Translations under genes and position numbers: made by a program
Notes under the pieces: model-generated
The model's database searches: none
What the model saw: only the letters and a program-made list of their open reading frames with translations
What the model was told of the DNA's origin: nothing
Source: an uncultured Oscillospiraceae bacterium
GTDB lineage: Bacteria; Bacillota; Clostridia; Oscillospirales; Oscillospiraceae
NCBI GenBank assembly: GCA_944385545.1
Contig: CALWXQ010000016.1
Location: forward strand, 1-34,195
Direction: 5' to 3'
DNA: 34,195 nt
Shown here: positions 28,669-34,195 of the stretch, one piece after another
Layout: each line of letters opens with the position of its first letter
Position numbering within the stretch: the first letter of the stretch is position 1

Positions 28669-28829
28669 GGCACCTCTGAATCCATCGTCCGCAGGTGAGC
28701 AGCAGAACTTTTCTCCCATCCCCGCGGTTCAAAAAACGGGAAATCCATACAGACTTCCTCTGCTGTTTGAAGGTTTGGCTGTGCCGGAATTTCCCGGCGT
28801 CAGTTCTTGCCGGTTGAACCCGAGGTTCC
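28669..28829 (-). mobile_element. MITE-like repeat, copy I (161 bp, reverse orientation)
   Basis: It follows the copy G block order but is more diverged (starts GGCACCTCTGAATCCATCG, ends CCGAGGTTCC). CTAT (28665-28668) and TTAT (28830-28833) are near-matching 4-bp flanks. It lies 45 bases downstream of the spoIIID stop. Confidence 0.85.
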
Positions 28830-28874
28830 TTATGCATGTTCAGACAGCGCCTGTGCCAGGTACAGCAGGAAAGA

Positions 28875-29123
28875 TCATTCCCCTTTGTATTTTCGCCGGG
28901 TTGCCATGCCGCCCCGGATATGCCGCTGCTGCTTATTCTCGTCCAGAAGCTGCCGTACCTGCACATACAGGGCGTGATTATACGGCTCCAGCCGCTGGGT
29001 CAGATCCTTATGTACGGTGGATTTGGAAATGCCAAAGTGCCGGGCGGCAGCCCGGACGGTGGCGCCGGTTTCGATCATGTACACAGCCAATTCACAGGCT
29101 CGCTTGCATAGGCATTCTTTCAT
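28875..29123 (-). CDS. spoIIID: Sporulation transcriptional regulator SpoIIID
   Basis: The 82-residue protein is SpoIIID: MKECLCKRACELAVYMIETG, then ATVRAAARHFGISKSTVHKD, the HTH that reads DNA in the mother cell, followed by LTQRLEPYNHALYVQVRQLL and a basic tail (GGMATRRKYKGE). Length is slightly under that of Bacillus SpoIIID. The start at 29123 has GGAGGGG 6 bases upstream. It works with sigma-E in the mother cell. A sigma-E-like promoter lies upstream. Confidence 0.96.
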   Translation of the reverse strand: MKECLCKRACELAVYMIETGATVRAAARHFGISKSTVHKDLTQRLEPYNHALYVQVRQLLDENKQQRHIRGGMATRRKYKGE

Positions 29124-29156
29124 AGGCTCCCCTCCGATGCTGTGTGCTGCTGAAAA

Positions 29157-29186
29157 AGCATATGCTGCTGCCTGATGGAATATGCG
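29157..29186 (-). promoter_or_regulatory. Sigma-E-like promoter of spoIIID
   Basis: On the minus strand CGCATATT (29179-29186) and CATATGCT (29157-29164) are 14 bases apart, close to the known sigma-E boxes (kCATATT, 13-14 bases, CATAcanT). It lies 34 bases before the start codon, and spoIIID is sigma-E-dependent in Bacillus. Confidence 0.6.
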
Positions 29187-29302
29187 GTCTTGACACCGGG
29201 AGGACAAGGGGCTAGAATAAACAAAGAAGCCCAGGCCCAGGATCCCGGGGGAAAGCCCCGCGCTTGTTTTCCGGCGGCGATCCGGCCCTGGATAGATACA
29301 AG

Positions 29303-29461
29303 GGAATCTCTGAATCAATCGTTTGCGGCTGAGCACGAATCGCTTGCCCCATCCATTCCGTTCAACAAGGGGAAAATCCATACAGGATCCCCCGCTTTTT
29401 GAACCGTTGGATGGGCCAAACGCTTTCAGCGTCAGCCTTTGCCGATGAAATCGGTGGCTCC
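29303..29461 (-). mobile_element. MITE-like repeat, copy J (159 bp, reverse orientation)
   Basis: It begins GGAATCTCTGAATCAATCG after CAAG (29299-29302) and ends TCGGTGGCTCC before CGAG (29462-29465). The middle keeps AACAAGGGGAAAATCC and CCCCGCTTTTTGAAC. It is the most diverged full-length copy and ends 21 bases before the threonine aldolase start. Confidence 0.78.
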
Positions 29462-29482
29462 CGAGATTTGGGGGATGCGGCG

Positions 29483-30532
29483 ATGGTCTATTTCAATAAC
29501 GATTATGCGGAGGGCTGCCATCCGAAGATCCTGGAAGCCCTGGCCCGCACCAATTTGGAGCAGACTCCCGGCTATGGGGAAGATCCATACTGCCGTCAGG
29601 CGGCGGATAAAATTCGCAGGGCCTGTCAACGGGAGGACGCGGCGGTGCATTTTCTGGTGGGCGGGACACAAACCAATCTGACGGTGATCGCCGCGGCTCT
29701 GCGTCCCCATCAGGGGGTGCTGTGCGCTGTCAGCGGACACATTAACGGCCACGAAACCGGCGCCGTGGAAGCCGCCGGCCATAAGATCCTGACGCTGCCA
29801 TCCTCCAACGGCAAAATCACCGCGGCCCAGGTGGAGGAGGCGGTGAACGCCCATCGGGCAGATCCGAGCTTTGAGCATGCCGTTCAGCCCAAAATGGTCT
29901 ATATTTCCAACCCTACGGAATTGGGCACCCTGTACAGCCGGGATGAATTGGAGGCGCTTTCCCAAACTTGCCGCGGGATGGGACTGTATCTGTTCCTGGA
30001 CGGGGCGCGGCTTGGATACGGCCTGACCGCGCCGGACAATGATGTGTCAATGGCGGATCTGGCCAGGCTGTGCGACGTGTTTTCCATCGGCGGCACCAAG
30101 GTGGGGGCGTTGTTCGGCGAGGCGGTGGTGATGGGAAATCCGGCGCTTGCTGAGGATTTTCGCTATCTGATCAAGCAGCGGGGCGGCATGCTTGCCAAAG
30201 GACGGCTTTTGGGCATTCAGTTTGATACGCTGATGACGGATGGGCTGTACCTTGCCATTGCCGGACACGCTGTGGCAATGGCACGGCAGCTGCGGCAGAC
30301 TTTGATGGAGCTGGGGATCCCTTTGCTGGTGCCGGGGTGTACGAATCAGGTGTTTGCCATCCTGCCGGATCGGATCCTGGAGCGCCTTGCCCGGCAGTTC
30401 GTTTTCTGCGAGTGGAAGCGGGTGGATGACGGCCATCGGGCGGTTCGCTTCTGCACCAGCTGGGCCACCCGGGAGGCGGATGTGCTGGCTTTGTGTCAGG
30501 CCCTGCGGGAATGTTTACAATGCGTTCATTAG
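29483..30532 (+). CDS. ltaE: Low-specificity L-threonine aldolase
   Basis: The 349-residue protein cleaves L-threonine or allo-threonine to glycine and acetaldehyde with PLP. It begins MVYFNNDYAEGCHPKILEAL and has FLVGGTQTNLTVIAAALRP, HINGHETGAVEAAGHK, LFLDGARLGYGL (PLP-binding Asp) and FSIGGTKVGALFGEAVV (Schiff-base Lys). The start at 29483 is where the family starts, with a GGGGG ribosome site 7-8 bases upstream. An ATG at 29399 is also in frame, but it lies inside repeat copy J and gives 28 foreign residues. Any promoter between copy J and the gene must be within 20 bases, so transcription may start in or before the repeat. Confidence 0.93.
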   Translation: MVYFNNDYAEGCHPKILEALARTNLEQTPGYGEDPYCRQAADKIRRACQREDAAVHFLVGGTQTNLTVIAAALRPHQGVLCAVSGHINGHETGAVEAAGHKILTLPSSNGKITAAQVEEAVNAHRADPSFEHAVQPKMVYISNPTELGTLYSRDELEALSQTCRGMGLYLFLDGARLGYGLTAPDNDVSMADLARLCDVFSIGGTKVGALFGEAVVMGNPALAEDFRYLIKQRGGMLAKGRLLGIQFDTLMTDGLYLAIAGHAVAMARQLRQTLMELGIPLLVPGCTNQVFAILPDRILERLARQFVFCEWKRVDDGHRAVRFCTSWATREADVLALCQALRECLQCVH

Positions 30533-30558
30533 ACATTTGTCCGGGGATAGGATATACT
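30530..30558 (+). promoter_or_regulatory. Promoter of the AI-2E-family transporter gene
   Basis: TAGACA (30530-30535) and TATACT (30553-30558) are spaced by 17 bases. The -35 box overlaps the ltaE stop codon. Confidence 0.65.
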
Positions 30559-30580
30559 AGACGAAAAAGGGGGAACGTGG

Positions 30581-31867
30581 ATGCACTTTGACAGAAAGCT
30601 TATGCCGAGGCTGTTTCTGCTGATAGCCGGCTGCATTGTATTCGGCTGGCTGGTGCTGGACACGGCCAGAGCCACCATCGTTTTTAACACCATCTGGGAG
30701 CTGATCTCTCCGTTTGTGGTGGGCGCGGCCATCGCCTTTGTATTTAATGTGCCTATGCGGGCCATTGAGCGGCAAATGGAGGGGATCAGCCGCCCCAGCC
30801 TTCGCAGGAGCCTCTCCATTATGCTGACCATTGCGGCGTTGGTACTGGTAATCATGTTCATCGTGGAACTGCTGGTGCCTCAGATTCAGCTGACCATTGC
30901 GTCGCTGTCGGCGCAGATCCCCGCTTTTGTGGAGCGCTCTGCCAACTTCATTAAGGGCCTGATGGAAGACAATCCGGAAATGACGGCCTATGTTCTGGAG
31001 CTGCTGGATCTGGAAAATCTCAACGAGAACCAAAGCATTAAGGATATCCTCAGCGTTTTGGGCGAACGGTTCACCACCATGATGGGCAGCGCCGTGAATG
31101 TCATTGGCAATGTGACCAGCGGCGTGGTGAACGGCGTGGTGAATATTGTGATCAGCATTGCCTTCTCCATCTACTGTCTGGCCCGGAAAGAGATCCTGGC
31201 CAGGCAGGGGCGGCGGATCCTGTATTCCATTTGCCCGGAGCATATTTCCGACGAGATCATTCGGATTCTCCGGCTGACCAACGCTACCTTCTCCAATTTC
31301 ATTTCCGGTCAGTGTCTGGAGGCCTGTATCTTAGGCTGCCTGTTTGCGGTGGCTATGGCGATTTTTAAAATGCCATATATCCCCCTGGTCAGCGTGATCA
31401 TCGCTATGACGGCGCTGGTGCCTGTGGTGGGCGCCTTTGTGGGATGTGTCGTAGGCGCTTTCTTTATTCTGGTGGATGACCCACTGCAGGCGCTGAGCTT
31501 TGTGGCCATGTTCCTGGTGATCCAGCAGCTGGAGAACAACCTGATCTACCCCAGAGTGGTAGGTACCTCCATCGGCCTGCCTGGTATGTGGGTGTTGGTG
31601 GCGGTGACGATCGGCGGAGAGCTGATGGGTGTGGGCGGTATGCTGCTGATGATCCCCCTGACGTCGGTGCTGTACACGCTGGCCCGGGAGTTTACGGATA
31701 AACGCCTGGCCCAGCGACAGATCCCGGAGGAGAAGCTGCAAAACCATCCACCGGAGATCCAGTCCCGGCTCCAAAAGAGGCGAGAACGAAAACAGAGGAT
31801 TCGCTTGCTGAAAATGAAGGAGCAGCTTCAGAAGAAGCAGGATCACAATAACCATTCGTCACAATGA
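30581..31867 (+). CDS. AI-2E family transporter (YtvI/UPF0118 type)
   Basis: The 428-residue protein has eight or so membrane segments in the order of the UPF0118/AI-2E family: two N-terminal helices (PRLFLLIAGCIVFGWLVL, LISPFVVGAAIAFVFNVPMR), an amphipathic middle region (SLSAQIPAFVERSANFIKGL), and the C-terminal group with FSNFISGQCLEACILG, TALVPVVGAFVG and VIQQLENNLIYPRVVGTSIG. Members export small molecules or exchange ions; the autoinducer-2 role is shown only for some. The last 60 residues are a basic coiled tail. It overlaps the following lipoprotein gene by 4 bases. Confidence 0.9.
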   Translation: MHFDRKLMPRLFLLIAGCIVFGWLVLDTARATIVFNTIWELISPFVVGAAIAFVFNVPMRAIERQMEGISRPSLRRSLSIMLTIAALVLVIMFIVELLVPQIQLTIASLSAQIPAFVERSANFIKGLMEDNPEMTAYVLELLDLENLNENQSIKDILSVLGERFTTMMGSAVNVIGNVTSGVVNGVVNIVISIAFSIYCLARKEILARQGRRILYSICPEHISDEIIRILRLTNATFSNFISGQCLEACILGCLFAVAMAIFKMPYIPLVSVIIAMTALVPVVGAFVGCVVGAFFILVDDPLQALSFVAMFLVIQQLENNLIYPRVVGTSIGLPGMWVLVAVTIGGELMGVGGMLLMIPLTSVLYTLAREFTDKRLAQRQIPEEKLQNHPPEIQSRLQKRRERKQRIRLLKMKEQLQKKQDHNNHSSQ

Positions 31868-32577
31868 AACGGCGAGCTTTTTTGATAGGACTCCTGCTGT
31901 GCCTGAGCGCGGCGGGGTGCGGTAAGGAAGCGGGCACAGAGTCAATGATTACAGGTCAGACACTGCACGCCGCAATGCAGACCACCGCGGCTACTCAGCC
32001 GGAGCAGACCTTGCCGGTGGAAACGGAAGCGCCCGAGGATGACGGGACGCTGGTTTCGGTCACGGACTATATACCGGATGTGGCGGTGGAGCTGAAGTAT
32101 GCCACGGCGGATAACTTTACCGGTCAGGTGATTTATGATTTTCAAGAGGTCTACCTGCGCTACGGAACGGTAAAAAAGCTGGCGCAGGTGCAGCAATCTC
32201 TTGGGGAAGCGGGATTGCGGCTGAAGATATGGGACGGCTTTCGACCGGTATCCGCCCAGTACAAGCTCTGGGAAGCATGCCCGGATCCCACCTACGTCGC
32301 CAATCCCCAGACCGGGTACAGCAACCACAGCCGGGGAAACGCGGTGGATGTGACCCTGGTGGACATGGACGGGAATGAGATGGAAATGCCCACGGGCTTT
32401 GACGATTTCTCCCAGCTGGCGGATCGGGATTATTCGGATTGTACGCCGGAGGCGGCGGAAAACGCCCAATTGCTTCAACGGATTATGGAAAAATACGGTT
32501 TTACCGGATATTTCGGAGAGTGGTGGCACTTTGCCGACAGTGTCACATACCCGGTGGAGGAAGACTTCCAGCCATAG
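31864..32577 (+). CDS. VanX-like D-Ala-D-Ala dipeptidase lipoprotein (peptidase M15D)
   Basis: The 237-residue protein has a lipoprotein signal peptide (MKRRAFLIGLLLCLSAAGC, lipobox SAAGC), a Thr/Glu-rich linker, and a VanX-type domain from about residue 65: VELKYATADNFTGQ, LRLKIWDGFRPVSAQ, SNHSRGNAVDVTLVD (zinc His and Asp) and YFGEWWHF (catalytic Glu and zinc His). It hydrolyses D-alanyl-D-alanine dipeptide. Being a secreted lipoprotein rather than cytosolic, it more likely recycles wall peptides than confers vancomycin resistance; no vanHA genes are seen. It overlaps the preceding gene by ATGA. Confidence 0.92.
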   Translation: MKRRAFLIGLLLCLSAAGCGKEAGTESMITGQTLHAAMQTTAATQPEQTLPVETEAPEDDGTLVSVTDYIPDVAVELKYATADNFTGQVIYDFQEVYLRYGTVKKLAQVQQSLGEAGLRLKIWDGFRPVSAQYKLWEACPDPTYVANPQTGYSNHSRGNAVDVTLVDMDGNEMEMPTGFDDFSQLADRDYSDCTPEAAENAQLLQRIMEKYGFTGYFGEWWHFADSVTYPVEEDFQP

Positions 32578-32584
32578 CGCAAAG

Positions 32585-32612
32585 GCCCATGCCAACCGGC
32601 ATGGGCTTTTTT
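32585..32612 (+). terminator. Terminator of the AI-2E/VanX-like operon
   Basis: GCCCATGCC (32585-32593) pairs with GGCATGGGC (32598-32606) around AACC, followed by TTTTTT. Confidence 0.9.
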
Positions 32613-32644
32613 GAGGGGATGGCGATCATCCTTTCGGCAGTGGC

Positions 32645-34195
32645 TCACCTGGATGGTACCAGCTTGGTGCCGTCCACAAGAAGCACGTGAGCCACCTCAT
32701 CCAGGGGGATGGGCTCCTCGGCTTTGGAGGCCACCAGCCGGATCTGCCTGCCGTCCTTCAGCACCACAGTGGGATGCCTGTCATTTTTGTAGTCCGACAG
32801 CTCTCCGCTGTAATCCTGGAAAGTGGCGGAGGATCCCAGGGAACGCAGGGTAAAGGAGGTCAGGGTTACGTCATGATAGGCGTCGTTTCCATTTTCATCC
32901 CAGCCGATCACCGCCGAGAAGGTTACCGGCTCCTGGACACATTCCAGGAAGCGGAAGTCGCAGTCTCGGAAGGAGATGTCGAAGGACCAGACCCCCTCTG
33001 CCCTCCACAGCGTCTCATCCTGCATGGTTTCCCCGTTCCAAAACGAGGCCACCAGATCTTCGATATAGAGGCTCCATTCCTGATCCGGGGTGATTACAGA
33101 GGCGTTTCGATCCTCTCTGGGACCGCTGTACCAGCGCTCCATCACCCAGTTGGCGGTGTTGTCCAGACCGTCGCCGTCATCGCGCAGGCCTGCGCTGAAG
33201 TTGCCGCCGCTGCTGTTCAGCTGGGCATTGGTGGACAAACTCCTTCCCCGGGAATCATTGCCTGACCTCACATTCAGGGATTTGTCCTCATAGCCTTCCT
33301 TGGTAACTTTCGTCAGGGAGACCCCTTCCGGAGCGGTGACGCCCAGGACGATCCGCATCCGCTGACCGTCGGTCTCCGCGGACTTCAGTTCCAGGGTAAA
33401 GCCGTTCTGGGTCTGCCGTTGTTGGGCAGGATCCACGGGCTGCCCCTGGAGCAGGCTCTCGTCTCCGGGTTCCGGCTGAATGGAGAAGTTGATCAGCTCC
33501 AACATCTGTTCCAGTTGCCGGTCGGTCATTGTGGTTTGGGTGACCATCACTTCTCCGCCGGCTTCCGCGTATACTTCATGAACCAATTCCACCATCATCA
33601 CCACCATGCCGTCCCCCCGGTCACAGAAGATCCAGCCGCAGCTGCTGGAGGGGGAGCGGAGGATCAGCAAATTCTCTCCGGCGGCGGTGGTGTAGTTCCG
33701 CTCCTGCCAGTCTTCCGTATCATTGATGGTGCAGTAGTCTGTGGTGAAGCAGTCCCCGGGGTTATAGGTGTAGGTGCACAGAATCTGGTAAGGCCACAGA
33801 CCGTCCCCATCCGGCATATTCAGGTGGAAGAGAAAGTAAAGAACTCCGTTTTCATAGTACCGACAGTCAGCCACTTCCGCGGACGCTTCCGCTGTTGGTT
33901 TCAGAACCCCGTTCTCCAGCCCCAGATAGCGCAGCAGTGCCTGTTCGCTTCTGGCTTTGACCTGGGGGCCTGCCAGTTTCAGGGAATACTTGGCGGCAAG
34001 CTCGTCTGCCTTGTCCTGCATTTCCTGGGAATAGATTCCATATGCGCTGTATTCTGAGGGGTATTCCACCGGGGTTTCCGAGTATGCGTAGGAAATGGCG
34101 TGGTCAGGATCGTAGGACTGGGTAAATTCGTACCATTCCTTCGCTGCCTGGTAGGCAGGGGTGCCCTTCAGCCCCGCAAAGGTCAGCACCTGCTC
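32645..34195 (-). CDS. Large extracytoplasmic protein of unknown function (N-terminus beyond window)
   Basis: The minus-strand frame is open to the window edge; 516 residues are seen. The visible N-terminal part (FAGLKGTPAYQAAKEWYEFT, then SYDPDHAISYAYSET and YGIYSQEMQDKADELAAKYS) resembles segments I associate with anti-sigma-factor-like or DUF4179-linked proteins of gut Clostridia, but I cannot name the family. The C-terminal half, after a PDQEWSLYIEDLVAS stretch, is beta-rich with a VVLKDGRQIRLVASKAEEP region. No membrane segment is seen, and any anchor lies upstream. It converges with the VanX-like gene. Confidence 0.7.
   Translation of the reverse strand, partial: EQVLTFAGLKGTPAYQAAKEWYEFTQSYDPDHAISYAYSETPVEYPSEYSAYGIYSQEMQDKADELAAKYSLKLAGPQVKARSEQALLRYLGLENGVLKPTAEASAEVADCRYYENGVLYFLFHLNMPDGDGLWPYQILCTYTYNPGDCFTTDYCTINDTEDWQERNYTTAAGENLLILRSPSSSCGWIFCDRGDGMVVMMVELVHEVYAEAGGEVMVTQTTMTDRQLEQMLELINFSIQPEPGDESLLQGQPVDPAQQRQTQNGFTLELKSAETDGQRMRIVLGVTAPEGVSLTKVTKEGYEDKSLNVRSGNDSRGRSLSTNAQLNSSGGNFSAGLRDDGDGLDNTANWVMERWYSGPREDRNASVITPDQEWSLYIEDLVASFWNGETMQDETLWRAEGVWSFDISFRDCDFRFLECVQEPVTFSAVIGWDENGNDAYHDVTLTSFTLRSLGSSATFQDYSGELSDYKNDRHPTVVLKDGRQIRLVASKAEEPIPLDEVAHVLLVDGTKLVPSR

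Noticed and set aside
5848..29461. CRISPR array
   Set aside because: The repeats are 52-163 bp, kilobases apart and in both orientations, with no regular spacers.
31864..32577. Vancomycin resistance gene vanX
   Set aside because: The protein is a lipoprotein with a linker and there are no vanH, vanA, vanR or vanS neighbours; a wall-recycling peptidase is more likely.

Overview
The window looks like a chromosomal segment of a high-GC, endospore-forming, anaerobic Firmicute, most likely of the Oscillospiraceae type. The reasons are a solo spoVAC and a spoIIID gene with recognisable sporulation promoters, AGGAGG-type ribosome binding sites throughout, a molybdenum aldehyde oxidoreductase locus, and genes for hexuronate and amino-sugar use. 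No rRNA, tRNA, CRISPR array, transposase or integrase is visible.

Layout. 1-5721 is a minus-strand redox island: a small HTH protein, a LysR regulator, then flavodoxin-like lipoprotein, aldo/keto reductase, flavoredoxin, NADPH-FMN-reductase-like protein and a DUF4405 membrane protein (cut by the window edge). Two genes in the island are decaying: an iron-type alcohol dehydrogenase with an internal deletion, and a lipoprotein alpha/beta hydrolase reduced to fragments. 6318-12115 holds spoVAC, a uxuA plus SDR oxidoreductase operon for D-mannonate/D-fructuronate, an ECF transporter S component, nagB and an orphan PTS IIC-like permease. 12115-12766 is a GNAT acetyltransferase gene split by a mobile repeat.

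13131-22351 is the most distinctive part. A Mop-type molybdenum hydroxylase with an 83-residue partner is followed by a six-gene co-directional operon: a dicluster/CCG-domain redox protein, a five-cysteine mini redox protein, a SAM methyltransferase, a C-GCAxxG-C-C protein, a COG1964-like radical SAM enzyme, and a PaaK-like adenylate-forming ligase. From memory this order matches the Desulfovibrio vulgaris DVU_1559-DVU_1553 neighbourhood. No biochemical role for the set is known to me; it presumably serves the molybdenum enzyme. 22545-24521 has rsmE, then an AT-rich patch of gene debris (replisome-organizer-like fragment, transmembrane tail, frameshifted cytidylate-kinase-like gene). 25010-27810 is a PadR-led four-gene envelope operon with tandem DUF4097 paralogues. 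27911-34195 has rlmH, a 34-residue ORF, spoIIID, a threonine aldolase, an AI-2E-family permease, a VanX-like lipoprotein and a large partial exported protein.

Running through all of this is a dispersed, transposase-less repeat family: eight copies of about 160 bp and two internally deleted copies of 71 and 52 bp. Its ends are imperfect inverted repeats beginning GGAACCTCTGA and it has an internal 13-bp stem. Copy D lies inside the GNAT gene with a perfect 4-bp CAAG duplication; removing the element plus one duplicate restores a continuous 161-residue GNAT reading frame. This shows directly that the family is mobile (MITE-like) and has been active fairly recently.
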